A stretch of DNA of 64,000 nt from Nitrincola alkalilacustris (GCF_008973755.1 NZ_WBOM01000005.1:186001-250000), one strand, 5' to 3'. Shown: positions 25,937-35,214, counted from the stretch's first letter. Numbers and translations are program-made. Notes: generated from the letters alone by a model not told the origin.

Positions 25937-27673
25937 TTAACGTGTACCGGCGGCCATCCAGGCGGCCATCATTTCGTCGTAAGGCATGGTGCGGCCCTGT
26001 TCTTTCTCGTTTTCCAGACGAGGCTTAGGGGCACCCGGCTGGCTGAACCAGTACTCAGGATCACGCGGTTCGTTCAGAATCGGCGCATACTGGGAGAAGA
26101 CATTGGCACGCGCCAGACGCATCATGGTGTTGTCCATTGCATCGGCGAGGTTATCCAGCGCCTGCTGAGGCGAGATCTCTCCGCTGACTGCCGGTGCCAG
26201 ATTCTGCCACCACAGTGGAGCCAGGCGTGGGTAGTCAGGTACGTTGGTGCCGGTTGGTGTCCACATGCTCTCGTTCGGGCTGCGGTAGAACTCAACCAGA
26301 CCGCCCAGCTTGGGTGCCAGTTCTGTCATCTCATCGGAGTTGATGTCTGAACGACGGATCGGTGTCAGGCCGGCAATGGTTTTTTCCAGTGATGTGGTTT
26401 TAGCCACGGTGAACTGGGCCCAGAGCCAGGCTGCCGTGCGGCGATCTTCAGGAGTGGACTTAAAGAAGGTCCAGGAGCCTACGTCCTGATAACCGACTTT
26501 CATGCCATCTTCCCAGTAAGGGCCAACGGGTGATGGCGCCATGCGCCACTTTGGATTACCCTCTTCATCGGTAACAGCCAGACCAGGTCCGGTCATGTCA
26601 GCGGTGAAAGCGGTGTACCAGAAGATCTGCTGAGCGATGTTGCCCTGCGCAGGCACCGGACCGGCCTCACCGAAGGTCATACCCTGAGCTTCAGGTGGTG
26701 CATAGTCACGCAGCCACTCCACCATCTTGCGCAGCGCATACTCGGAAGCAGGTGCGTTGGTGCCACCGCCACGTGTCACGCTGGCGCCAACCGGGTTGCC
26801 GCTTTCATTGACACGAATACCCCAGTCATCAACAGGGTTGCCAAAGGGTACACCCTTGTCACCCATACCGGCCATGGAGAGCCAGGAGTCATGGAAACGC
26901 CATCCCAGAGAGGGATCACGACGACCATAGTCCATGTGTCCATAGACGCGGGTGCCGTCGATCTCTTTCACGTGCTCGGTGAAGAATTCAGCGATATCCT
27001 CGTAAGCTGACCAGTTGAGGGGTACACCCAGGTCATAGCCGTAGATCTCGCGGAACTGGTTCTGCAGATCTTCACGGTCGAACCAGTCAGCACGGAACCA
27101 GTAAAGGTTGGCAAACTGCTGAGCCGGCAGCTGATAGATCTTGCCGTCAGGGCCAGTGGTGTACTGCAGACCGATGAAGTCATCCAGATCCAGTGTCGGC
27201 AGCGTGTAGTTGCTCCACTCGTTCTCAATCGCATCGGAGATGGCGATGGTTTTGCCATAACGCAGGTGAGTACCGATCGCATCAGAGTCGTTGATGAAGG
27301 CATCGTAGATGTTTCGGTCAGACTGCATCTGCGTCTGCATGGTATCTACAACGTCACCCTCACCGATAATGTTATGGGTGACCTTGATGCCGGTGATTTC
27401 AGCAAAAGCCTTGGCCAGCACATTGGCCTCATATTCGTGAGTCGTCAGACCTTCGGCCACGGTACGAATCTCCATACCCCGGAAAGGTTCGGCCGCTTTG
27501 ATAAACCACTCAAGCTCAGCCAGCTGCTCTTCGCGAGACAGAGTGGAGCGCTGAAAAGTTGAGTCGAGCCAGCGTTCTGCTGCATCACGATACTGATCGG
27601 CTTGTACCTGGACGGTTGCCAGCATGATACCGGCTGCCAGTACTGAAAGGCGCATCATCTTATTCTTTTTCAT
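25937..27673 (-). CDS. glpV: Glycerol ABC transporter periplasmic binding protein
   Basis: 578-residue binding protein; signal peptide KKNKMMRLSVLAAGIMLATV...VQA before DQYRDAAERWLDSTF. This large family with the opening AAERWIDxEFQPS-like segment and IKAAEPFRGMEI is the GlpV type, binding glycerol in the Rhizobium leguminosarum glpSTPQUV system. ATG 27673 is preferred over 27712 (RBS AGAGG, signal peptide). It is the last gene of the transporter operon, as in rhizobia. Confidence 0.88.
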   Translation of the reverse strand: MKKNKMMRLSVLAAGIMLATVQVQADQYRDAAERWLDSTFQRSTLSREEQLAELEWFIKAAEPFRGMEIRTVAEGLTTHEYEANVLAKAFAEITGIKVTHNIIGEGDVVDTMQTQMQSDRNIYDAFINDSDAIGTHLRYGKTIAISDAIENEWSNYTLPTLDLDDFIGLQYTTGPDGKIYQLPAQQFANLYWFRADWFDREDLQNQFREIYGYDLGVPLNWSAYEDIAEFFTEHVKEIDGTRVYGHMDYGRRDPSLGWRFHDSWLSMAGMGDKGVPFGNPVDDWGIRVNESGNPVGASVTRGGGTNAPASEYALRKMVEWLRDYAPPEAQGMTFGEAGPVPAQGNIAQQIFWYTAFTADMTGPGLAVTDEEGNPKWRMAPSPVGPYWEDGMKVGYQDVGSWTFFKSTPEDRRTAAWLWAQFTVAKTTSLEKTIAGLTPIRRSDINSDEMTELAPKLGGLVEFYRSPNESMWTPTGTNVPDYPRLAPLWWQNLAPAVSGEISPQQALDNLADAMDNTMMRLARANVFSQYAPILNEPRDPEYWFSQPGAPKPRLENEKEQGRTMPYDEMMAAWMAAGTR

Positions 27674-27738
27674 GTCAACCTCTTTCCTATTTATGTTTGC
27701 ATCCCTGCACATCAGTGCGGTCCATGGTTTCTTTCGGT

Positions 27739-28011
27739 TTACCCCCAGCGCATCAGTACGACCATCCAGATCGCTGATACGCCGGTGGCTACCAAAACGT
27801 GAAACTCTGTAAATCCGACAAATCCCAGGTGGATATAGGCACTTGTCAGTAATCCGATAAACAGGCGATCTCCTCGCGTGGTGCTGAGGGGTAGAAACCC
27901 CTTGCGCTCAATCGATGGCGAGAAATGCTGCCAGATCGTCATGCCAGCCAGAATCAGCGCGATTCCGGAAAAAAAGCCTGCTGTGGGTAAGGTCCAAACC
28001 ATCCAGCTCAT
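27739..28011 (-). CDS. glpU: Small membrane protein of the glycerol ABC operon (DUF2160)
   Basis: 90-residue protein with three predicted membrane segments (WTLPTAGFFSGIALILAGM; LFIGLLTSAYIHLGFVGF; VLVATGVSAIWMVVLM), matching the DUF2160/GlpU protein found between glpQ and glpV. ATG 28011 is preceded by GAGGAGG; the upstream start at 28059 lies within glpQ. Its exact role in transport is not established. Confidence 0.85.
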   Translation of the reverse strand: MSWMVWTLPTAGFFSGIALILAGMTIWQHFSPSIERKGFLPLSTTRGDRLFIGLLTSAYIHLGFVGFTEFHVLVATGVSAIWMVVLMRWG

Positions 28012-28024
28012 TTTCTGTACCTCC

Positions 28025-28819
28025 TCAGGTGCGGCCCAGGGCAAAGCCCTTGGCAACATGGTTACGGACGAAATAGATCACGAAGATACCCGGTACGATG
28101 GTCAGGACACCGGCAGCAGCCAGTACCCCCCAGTCGATACCGGAGGCGCCCACGGTTCGGGTCATGATCGCCTGTATCGGTTGTGCATTGGTGGCCGTCA
28201 GGGTGCGGGCCAGCAGCAGCTCGATCCAGGAGAACATGAACAGGAAGAAGGCCGTGACACCAATTCCTGAGCCGATCAGCGGGATGAAGATCTTGGTGAA
28301 GAAGCGTGGAAAGCTGTAACCGTCGATATAGGCGGTTTCATCGATCTCCTTGGGTACGCTGCTCATGAAGCCTTCCAGTATCCAGACCGCCAGCGGCACA
28401 TTGAACAGGCAGTGCGCCAGCGCTACACCCAGATGGGTATCAAACAATCCAACTGAGGAGTAGAGCTGGAAGAAGGGCAGTACGAATACAGCCGGTGGTG
28501 CCATCTTGTTGCTCAGCAGCCAGAAGAACATGTGCTTGTCGCCGAGGAACTTGTAGCGACTGAAGGCATAAGCTGCAGGCAGCGCCACACACAGGCTGAT
28601 CACCATGTTCAATGACACGTAGATCATGGAGTTGATATAGCCTTTGTACCAGCTCGGATCGGTCAGGATCTTGATGTAGTTATCAAACGTGAAGTTCTGT
28701 GGCCAGAAAGTCAGCGTGCCGAGAATCTCCTCGTTGGTCTTGAAGGACATGTTCAGCAACCAGTAGATCGGCAGCAGGATGAACAGTATGTAGACGATTA
28801 AAGCTATGCGTGATTTCAT
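28025..28819 (-). CDS. glpQ: Glycerol ABC transporter permease
   Basis: 264 residues, MalG-type permease: LIVYILFILLPIYWLLNMSFKTNEEIL at the N-terminus and EAA loop EIDETAYIDGYSFPRFFTKIFIPLI near the C-terminal third. Six membrane segments expected. Gene order glpS-T-P-Q-U-V follows the rhizobial operon. Start preceded by GAGGATG. Confidence 0.9.
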   Translation of the reverse strand: MKSRIALIVYILFILLPIYWLLNMSFKTNEEILGTLTFWPQNFTFDNYIKILTDPSWYKGYINSMIYVSLNMVISLCVALPAAYAFSRYKFLGDKHMFFWLLSNKMAPPAVFVLPFFQLYSSVGLFDTHLGVALAHCLFNVPLAVWILEGFMSSVPKEIDETAYIDGYSFPRFFTKIFIPLIGSGIGVTAFFLFMFSWIELLLARTLTATNAQPIQAIMTRTVGASGIDWGVLAAAGVLTIVPGIFVIYFVRNHVAKGFALGRT

Positions 28820-28829
28820 CGGTTCATCC

Positions 28830-29696
28830 TCACTTTTCTTTCTGCGAGTTCATGATTGCGGTGTAGAACACCCAGCTGACGGCCAGAATGATCAGGAAGT
28901 AGATGAGTGAGAAAGCAGCCGCCGGTCCCAGGTCAAACTGTCCTACCGCCATGGTCGTCAGCCACTGGCTTAGGAAGGTGGTGGAGCTGCCGGGGCCGCC
29001 GCCAGTGAGGACAAAAGGTTCGGCATAGATCATGAACGAGTCCATGAAGCGCAGCAGCACACCTATGATCAGCACGTTGGTGAGTTTCGGTAACTGAATA
29101 TGGCGGAATACAGCCCAGCGCGATGCGCGATCGATTCTGGCAGCCTGGTAGTAGGCCTCGGGTATGGCGCGCAGGCCGCTGTAGCAGAGCAGGGCGATCA
29201 GTGGTGTCCAGTGCCAGACATCCATCAGAATAATGGTAGCCCAGGCATCTACCGCATTACGCGAGATGTTGTAGGAGACGCCCATCTCGCGCAGGGTCCA
29301 GCCCATCAGGCCGATATCGCCACGGGTGAAAATCTGCCAGATGGTTCCTACAACGTTGAGTGGGATCAGCAGTGGCAGGGATACAAGCACCAGGCAGAGT
29401 GAGGCGCTCCAGCCACGTTTCGGCATCAGCAGGGCGATACCGATACCCAGAGGCACCTCAATTAAAAGGATGGTGAAGGAGAAGCCGAACTGCTTGAGTA
29501 GTGCGCTCTGCAGGGCCGGATCGTTCAGCATTTTCGTGAACCATTCCGTCCCGACAAAGTAGCGGGTATGGGCGTCAAAGACATCCTGAACCGAGTAGTT
29601 GACGACTGTCATCAACGGGATGATGGCCGAGAAGGCGACCAGTGCGAACACTGGTAGTACCAGAAACCAGGCCTTGTTATTTTCTGTTTTAATCAC
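28830..29696 (-). CDS. glpP: Glycerol ABC transporter permease
   Basis: 288-residue MalF/UgpA-type permease, six TM segments, EAA loop EAYYQAARIDRASRWAVFRHIQLP. GTG start at 29696 is preferred: GTGGAGG stands 6 bases upstream, and GTGATTAA overlaps the glpT stop by 8 bases, giving translational coupling. The longer start at 29726 would overlap glpT by 38 bases. Confidence 0.88.
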   Translation of the reverse strand: MIKTENNKAWFLVLPVFALVAFSAIIPLMTVVNYSVQDVFDAHTRYFVGTEWFTKMLNDPALQSALLKQFGFSFTILLIEVPLGIGIALLMPKRGWSASLCLVLVSLPLLIPLNVVGTIWQIFTRGDIGLMGWTLREMGVSYNISRNAVDAWATIILMDVWHWTPLIALLCYSGLRAIPEAYYQAARIDRASRWAVFRHIQLPKLTNVLIIGVLLRFMDSFMIYAEPFVLTGGGPGSSTTFLSQWLTTMAVGQFDLGPAAAFSLIYFLIILAVSWVFYTAIMNSQKEK

Positions 29697-30789
29697 CTTC
29701 CACCTCCACGAGGAATTCGTTGACATAGACCTTGACCCATTGCTCCGGAAAGCTGATCCAGGCTTTGCTGGTCGGGATCTTCTGGTCTTCGTGCAAGCGT
29801 GCTTTCATCACCGTGTCTTTGAACTGGAACGACATGATGTGATAAGTGCCGAGATCCTCGATATCGATCACATCGACCTCGAAAGCCTCGCTGTTCTTGT
29901 TGTCCCAGACATGGACAAACTCAGGGCGGATGCCGAGCTTGATATTATCGGTACCGATATCATCGATCTGTTGCAGCAGCTTTCTGGACGCCGGGAACTC
30001 GATATCGTGGTAACGAAAACCACTATCACTGGTGGTGACTTCGAAGAAATTCATCCCGGGGCTGCCGATGAAATAGCCGACAAAGGTGTGACTCGGGTTC
30101 TCGAACAGCTCATGCGGTGAGCCGAACTGTACTACCTGGCCTTCGTACATCACCGCGATCTTGTCGGCAAAAGTGGCGGCCTCAAGCTGGTCGTGTGTGA
30201 CATAGATCATGGTCAGATTGAACTGCTCATGGATCTGCTTGAGTTTGCGTCGCAGCTTCCATTTCAGTTGCGGGTCGATCACCGTCAGCGGTTCGTCGAA
30301 CAGAATTGCTGAAACATCATCCCGCACCAGACCACGGCCCATGGACACTTTCTGCTTCTCATCTGCCGTCAGATTCTTGGCCTTGCGCTTGAGCAGTGGT
30401 GTCAGCTCCAGAATATCGGCCACTTCGTGAACCTTGGACTGGATCTTGTGCTCCGGTACTTTCATGTTTCGCAGCGGAAATGCCAGGTTATCGAACACGG
30501 TCATGGTGTCGTAAATCACCGGGAACTGGAAAACCTGGGCGATGTTGCGCTCTTCCGGTGGCAGTGAGTTGACCTTGACGCCATCAAACAGTATTTCACC
30601 ATCAGAAGGCTCCAGCAGGCCGGAGATAATGTTGAGCAGTGTGGATTTACCGCAGCCGGAAGGGCCGAGCAGGGCATAGGCGCCACCCTGTTCCCAGACA
30701 TGATCCATGCGGCGAATCGCATAATCGCCGTTGGATTGTGGGTTGCGCTCGTAACTGTGCGCGAGTGCCTTCAGTGTAATCTGAGCCAT
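29689..30789 (-). CDS. glpT: Glycerol ABC transporter ATPase 2
   Basis: 366-residue ATPase of the MalK/UgpC type with a C-terminal TOBE region. Walker A LGPSGCGKST (41-50), Walker B AILFDEP (161-167) and H-loop VTHD (His199) are intact. The ABC signature is replaced by NLTADEKQK (139-147) instead of LSGGQ. Paired with GlpS, which has the opposite defect, it implies one canonical and one degenerate ATP site. One base separates it from glpS. Not related to the glycerol-3-phosphate antiporter also named GlpT. Confidence 0.9.
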   Translation of the reverse strand: MAQITLKALAHSYERNPQSNGDYAIRRMDHVWEQGGAYALLGPSGCGKSTLLNIISGLLEPSDGEILFDGVKVNSLPPEERNIAQVFQFPVIYDTMTVFDNLAFPLRNMKVPEHKIQSKVHEVADILELTPLLKRKAKNLTADEKQKVSMGRGLVRDDVSAILFDEPLTVIDPQLKWKLRRKLKQIHEQFNLTMIYVTHDQLEAATFADKIAVMYEGQVVQFGSPHELFENPSHTFVGYFIGSPGMNFFEVTTSDSGFRYHDIEFPASRKLLQQIDDIGTDNIKLGIRPEFVHVWDNKNSEAFEVDVIDIEDLGTYHIMSFQFKDTVMKARLHEDQKIPTSKAWISFPEQWVKVYVNEFLVEVEGD

Positions 30790-30790
30790 G

Positions 30791-31879
30791 TTAAACTCCC
30801 GTCAGCCGATGAGGTGCGTGAATGATCTGACCTGCCAGGTCAAATGCATAAAGCTTGTGTGTCGGGAAGTAGACGGTGATCTTCTGATCCACGTCATACT
30901 CATGTACACCTGACAGGTGCAGTACCAGGTTCATATACTCATTACGTACATGCAGGAAGGTTTCTGAACCGCTGATTTCGGCCAGATCGACGGTGACCGG
31001 CAACTCAAGATCATCATCGGCGTGTGGCACCAGACCAATATGAGATGGACGCACACCGAAGTTATACTGTCCCGGCTCCAGCATGCGAAGATCGGCATTG
31101 AGCTGGAAGTGAACGGTTTCATCAAAAGTGACTTCGGTGTCTGTCACCTTGGCCTTGACGATATTCATCGGCGGCTCGGAGAACATTTCGGCTGTTTCGA
31201 TGGTGCGTGGGCGATGGTAAACCTCGGGTGTTCTGCCATGCTGCAGCAGACGACCTTCGTGCAACACCGCCGTATGACCACCCAATGCCAGTGCTTCATT
31301 TGGCTCGGTAGTGGCATAGACACCGATACAGTTGCGCTGGCGAAACAGCTCACGCAGCTCTGCACGCAACTCTTCGCGGAGCTTGTAGTCCAGGTTGACC
31401 AGTGGCTCGTCGAACAGAATCAACTCGGCATCCTTGACCAAAGCACGTGCCATCGCTGTACGCTGCTGCTGTCCGCCGGACAGTTCCGTCGGAAAACGCT
31501 TCAACAGCGGAGTGATGCGCAGCATGTCGGCTGTTGCATGCACACGCTCATCAATCACCTTCTTTGGCATTTTGGCCAGCCGAAGAGGCGATGCGATATT
31601 TTCGTAGACGGTGAGGTTGGGATAGTTGATGAACTGCTGGTAGACCATCGACAGGTTGCGCTGACGCACCGGCACGCCGGTAACATCAACCCCGTTCATC
31701 AGAATGCGACCACTGGTCGGTCGCTCAAGTCCAGCCATCAAACGCATGATGGTGGTCTTGCCCGCCAGTGTTCTGCCCAGCAGGACATTGAAGGAGCCGG
31801 GTTCCAGCGTCATATTGACGTCGGTAATCCAGGACTGCCCGTCAACGCTTTTGCTGACATTTTCCAGAATCAGAGACAT
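30791..31879 (-). CDS. glpS: Glycerol ABC transporter ATPase 1
   Basis: 362-residue MalK-type ATPase, first gene of the operon. Walker A GRTLAGKTT (35-43), canonical signature LSGGQ (133-137) and Walker B LILFDEP (153-159) are present, but the H-loop reads YATTEPNEA, with Thr at the usual His. ATG 31879 is chosen (GGGTG 6 bases upstream); GTG 31888 is the alternative. The promoter region carries a sigma-54-like element and a near-consensus GlpR operator. Confidence 0.9.
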   Translation of the reverse strand: MSLILENVSKSVDGQSWITDVNMTLEPGSFNVLLGRTLAGKTTIMRLMAGLERPTSGRILMNGVDVTGVPVRQRNLSMVYQQFINYPNLTVYENIASPLRLAKMPKKVIDERVHATADMLRITPLLKRFPTELSGGQQQRTAMARALVKDAELILFDEPLVNLDYKLREELRAELRELFRQRNCIGVYATTEPNEALALGGHTAVLHEGRLLQHGRTPEVYHRPRTIETAEMFSEPPMNIVKAKVTDTEVTFDETVHFQLNADLRMLEPGQYNFGVRPSHIGLVPHADDDLELPVTVDLAEISGSETFLHVRNEYMNLVLHLSGVHEYDVDQKITVYFPTHKLYAFDLAGQIIHAPHRLTGV

Positions 31880-31919
31880 TGTTAACACCCGTTTCTTATT
31901 GTTATGCGAAATCTTAAGA

Positions 31920-31939
31920 AATGATCGAAAACGAACATT
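31920..31939. promoter_or_regulatory. GlpR operator in front of glpS
   Basis: AATGATCGAAAACGAACATT matches 18 of 20 positions of the E. coli GlpR consensus palindrome. It lies just downstream of the predicted transcription start, well placed for repression. Confidence 0.75.
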
Positions 31940-31961
31940 GCTTGTGTTGTTGTTTTAGCAT

Positions 31962-31976
31962 CCAATATACGTGCCA
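31962..31976 (-). promoter_or_regulatory. Sigma-54-like promoter of the glycerol ABC operon
   Basis: Minus strand TGGCACG-TATA-TTGG: perfect -24 element and correct spacing, with G instead of C in the -12 GC. It points to glpS and faces a divergent sigma-54 activator gene. Confidence 0.55.
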
Positions 31977-32064
31977 TAACTGTATTTATAAGGAATAAAT
32001 ATTTTATTTATTTGATTATAAAAGAATTTAAATTATATTGACGAAAGGATGAACAGCAGTATGT

Positions 32065-32156
32065 GAACACTTCTGTGTGTTCAGTTATGTTCATTTGTGT
32101 TGAGTGTTGAACAGCTTTTAACAAGTCTTTGTTTACTTTTTGTTCAAAAAAGAACA
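32065..32156. promoter_or_regulatory. Clustered GAACA/TGTTC inverted repeats, candidate enhancer sites
   Basis: GAACAC-N6-GTGTTC (32065-32082) and TGTTC-N6-GAACA (32141-32156), with further TGTTC and GAACA half-sites between them, stand 90-190 bp upstream of the sigma-54-like promoter and just before the activator gene. This spacing is usual for enhancer-binding protein sites. Confidence 0.5.
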
Positions 32157-32239
32157 CACTGAATGCCAGCCCGCTAGACCGGTTTGTTAAATCCGACTGG
32201 TACAGATACTGTCTCGGGAAACATAAGAAGAATCGATTG

Positions 32240-34318
32240 ATGACAGAACAGATAGCCCCTGAGGGAAGCCCACCCTCGCATAAAGAGATAATTGAAGCCT
32301 CCTGGTATCGCTGTGAGTCCTACGGACTGTCGCATGGCAGTGAGCCGGACTTTGGCGAAGTCAGAAAAGGTGATGTCTCCTCCCTGATCGAGCAGCACAA
32401 TGATCTGGTCAGTACCACCGAAAACGAAGTGCTGCCCTACTATGAGAACATCCTTTCCAACTCCTCATGCCTGATTGTGCTGGCGGACAACCGCGGCCAT
32501 GTACTGAATACCTGGGGTTCATCTCGCTCACTGGGGCGTGCCGAGCATGGCCTGTTGCCGGGGCATGTCTGGCGAGAAGAGGGTGTCGGTACCAATGCGA
32601 TAGGCACGGCGCTGCAATCAGGGCAAGCCATACAGGTCAGCCGGGACGAGCATTTTCTGCGCGCCAACCGTTTCATGGCAGGCTCTGCCTCGCCCATCTA
32701 TGACACCAGAAAATCACTGATCGGTGTGCTGGATATCTCCACCGATGCCTACTTGCCTCAGGACCATACGCTGGGCCTGGTGAAGCTGATGTCGCTGAGT
32801 GTCGAGAACCAGCTTATCTATGCCGCCTTTCAGCGCGATCATTACATCCTGACCTTCAACACCAATACACGCAGCCTTGAAAGCCACTGGTCCGGGCTGG
32901 TCGTGCTGGATGAGAGTGGCACTATCGTGTCTGCCAACCGGCGTGCGTCGATCATGCTCTCCTGTGATCTGGCATTGATGAATATTGAAGAGCTATTCGG
33001 TTGCCGAATGCAGGATCTGAAACTGCAACCGGCCAGTATTCCGCTGTCACTGCTGGTACGTGATCGATACCGAGTCTGGGTGCGGGTGCAGACGCCTCTG
33101 GTGCCGACCGTCAGCCTGCCGGATTTTCGTTCACGCCCCGGCTACAAGGCACCCGAAGCAGAAAGGATGAAGTCGGTCGAAGCATCTGTTCCTCTGGCTT
33201 CTGTTGAAAAAAACGCTTCTGACGAAAGAAATGCTTTTGATGAAAGCCATGCTTCGGAAAAAAGGCCTGCAACTGTCGCCAAACCCGCGGTCGCGGCTGT
33301 TTCCGAATCTGATATGAAATCCGGCCTGCCCAGGCTGCCTGAAGGCGTGATCCCCTTTGCCGAACTGGAACATGGTGACAGGCAGATGCAGCAGTTGCTG
33401 AAGCAGACTCGGAAGATTATCGAGAAGGATATTCCGATTCTGATTCGCGGTGAAACCGGTGCTGGCAAAGAGGTGCTGGTACGCTCGCTGCATTATCACA
33501 GCCAGCGCTGCCGTGAGAATTTCATTGCGGTCAACTGTGCGTCGATTCCTGTGGATCTGGTGGAGTCGGAGTTGTTCGGCTATGAAAAAGGTGCTTTCAC
33601 CGGCGCCCATACCAAGGGTTATATCGGCCTGATTCGCAGGGCCCACAAAGGCACGCTTTTTCTGGATGAGATAGGCGAGATGCCGATGCATGTGCAGTCA
33701 CGTCTGCTGCGTGTGTTACAGGAGCGAGTGGTTACCCCGCTGGGTTCCACCGAGAGCTTTGCCGTGGATATCCGGCTGGTCTCAGCGACCAACCGTAACC
33801 TGAAGCAGGAGATAGAGCGGGGTAACTTCCGGCAGGATCTTTACTATCGTATCGCTGGCCTGAGTGTTGAACTTCCGGCCCTGCGCGACCGTCAGGACAA
33901 GCACCCACTGATCGATTACATTTTCGAACAGTTGCAACGGGAGTATCAGTCACCGGGTATGGATGCATCAGTACGGCAGCAGCTCTACGCGCATCACTGG
34001 CCGGGGAATATCCGCCAACTGGTCAGTGTACTGAAAGTCGCGCTGGCCATGTCGGATGACGAAGTGTTGCAGCAGGAGCATCTACCGCTGGATTTCATTG
34101 AAGAGTTTGAGGGTTTGGGGGATGAGGAGGCCGCTTTTGCTCAGGCGAGTCCTGCTGATATCAAACAGGGATTACCCATCACAGACGCAGGTGCGAGTGC
34201 TGATCTGGCGCAGTTGATTCCGCAGCTTTACATCAAGTTTGGTGGCAACGTATCAAAAACAGCCCGGGCAGCCGGTGTCAGCCGTAATACGGTGTACAAG
34301 TACCTGCCACCAGAGTAG
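32240..34318 (+). CDS. Sigma-54-dependent enhancer-binding protein, AcoR/DhaR type
   Basis: 692-residue activator: N-terminal GAF-like sensor (about 60-200), PAS-like segment (about 215-290), low-complexity linker (about 303-362), AAA+ domain with Walker A GETGAGK (404-410), GAFTGA sigma-54 contact loop (451-456) and Walker B GTLFLDE (471-477), then a Fis-type HTH (GGNVSKTARAAGVSRNTVYKY). ATG 32240 starts the conserved region; an upstream start at 32129 would run through the operator repeats. Its divergence from glpS suggests it activates the glycerol transporter; ligand unknown. The linker shows three 18-bp imperfect repeats (33212-33265). Confidence 0.88.
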   Translation: MTEQIAPEGSPPSHKEIIEASWYRCESYGLSHGSEPDFGEVRKGDVSSLIEQHNDLVSTTENEVLPYYENILSNSSCLIVLADNRGHVLNTWGSSRSLGRAEHGLLPGHVWREEGVGTNAIGTALQSGQAIQVSRDEHFLRANRFMAGSASPIYDTRKSLIGVLDISTDAYLPQDHTLGLVKLMSLSVENQLIYAAFQRDHYILTFNTNTRSLESHWSGLVVLDESGTIVSANRRASIMLSCDLALMNIEELFGCRMQDLKLQPASIPLSLLVRDRYRVWVRVQTPLVPTVSLPDFRSRPGYKAPEAERMKSVEASVPLASVEKNASDERNAFDESHASEKRPATVAKPAVAAVSESDMKSGLPRLPEGVIPFAELEHGDRQMQQLLKQTRKIIEKDIPILIRGETGAGKEVLVRSLHYHSQRCRENFIAVNCASIPVDLVESELFGYEKGAFTGAHTKGYIGLIRRAHKGTLFLDEIGEMPMHVQSRLLRVLQERVVTPLGSTESFAVDIRLVSATNRNLKQEIERGNFRQDLYYRIAGLSVELPALRDRQDKHPLIDYIFEQLQREYQSPGMDASVRQQLYAHHWPGNIRQLVSVLKVALAMSDDEVLQQEHLPLDFIEEFEGLGDEEAAFAQASPADIKQGLPITDAGASADLAQLIPQLYIKFGGNVSKTARAAGVSRNTVYKYLPPE

Positions 34319-34418
34319 GTTCGTATGGGTTCATTTATGCTTTCGTTTATATTCGTTATTGATTGAATTTTTTCAATGTGTCATCCTAGTACTTAAAAAA
34401 AGTGCCAGGAGACCCCCC

Positions 34419-35192
34419 ATGCGCAAAAAACTCGTTATTGGTAACTGGAAAATGAATGGTCAGCGTTCACTTAATTCTGAACGCGCCTCTCATCTGATTT
34501 CACTCACCGCCTCATTGTCCTCTGTCGGCATTGCCGTCTGCCCACCTTTTCCCTACCTGGCTCAATTGTCGGGTCTGTTGTTCGGCAGTCATGTGCATAT
34601 CGGTGCGCAGAATCTCTGTGCTTTTGCATCCGGTGCCTATACCGGCGAGGTCAGTGCTCATATGCTGGTGGATTCAGGCTGTCGATATGTTCTGGTCGGT
34701 CATTCCGAGCGCAGAACACTGTTTGGCGAGACTGATGTCGATGTGACGCGCAAAGTGGAACTTGCACAGCATGCCGGCCTTACCCCTGTGATCTGTGTGG
34801 GTGAAACGCTGGCGCAAAGGGAGGCTGGTGAAACAGACTCTGTGATTATCGGTCAGTTGCGTGCCATCACCGATACACTGGGGGTGGAGGCTCTGGACAA
34901 GGCGGTTGTCGCTTATGAACCTGTCTGGGCCATCGGCACCGGGCTGAGTGCTTCACCGGAACAAGCTCAGGCTGTGCATGAGCGGATTCGCCAGTGGGTT
35001 GCAGCACAGTCACCACAACTGGCCGACACGCTGCAGATTCTCTATGGTGGCAGCGTCAATGCGCAGAATGCACGGTCAATCTTTGCTCAGCCGGATGTTG
35101 ATGGTGGTTTGATCGGTGGTGCTTCACTGGACCCGGCCATATTTGCTCAGATCTGCCGCTTGGCAGGTGACTCGGAAAAAGTCGCGGTGTAA
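34419..35192 (+). CDS. tpiA: Triosephosphate isomerase
   Basis: Interconverts dihydroxyacetone phosphate and glyceraldehyde 3-phosphate. 257 residues: GNWKMNG near residue 8, GHSERR (catalytic His about 95), AYEPVWAIGTG (catalytic Glu about 167) and YGGSV phosphate loop. ATG 34419 follows CAGGAG; the upstream extension to 34239 is noise. It lies 23 bp before gpmI and links glycerol breakdown (GlpD product) to glycolysis. Confidence 0.97.
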   Translation: MRKKLVIGNWKMNGQRSLNSERASHLISLTASLSSVGIAVCPPFPYLAQLSGLLFGSHVHIGAQNLCAFASGAYTGEVSAHMLVDSGCRYVLVGHSERRTLFGETDVDVTRKVELAQHAGLTPVICVGETLAQREAGETDSVIIGQLRAITDTLGVEALDKAVVAYEPVWAIGTGLSASPEQAQAVHERIRQWVAAQSPQLADTLQILYGGSVNAQNARSIFAQPDVDGGLIGGASLDPAIFAQICRLAGDSEKVAV

Positions 35193-35214
35193 ACATCGCC
35201 AACACAGGATTTAA

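Noticed and set aside
31022-31885. 287-codon plus-strand ORF
   Set aside because: Shadow of glpS on the opposite strand; composition rich in His/Gln/Cys as expected for a shadow frame.
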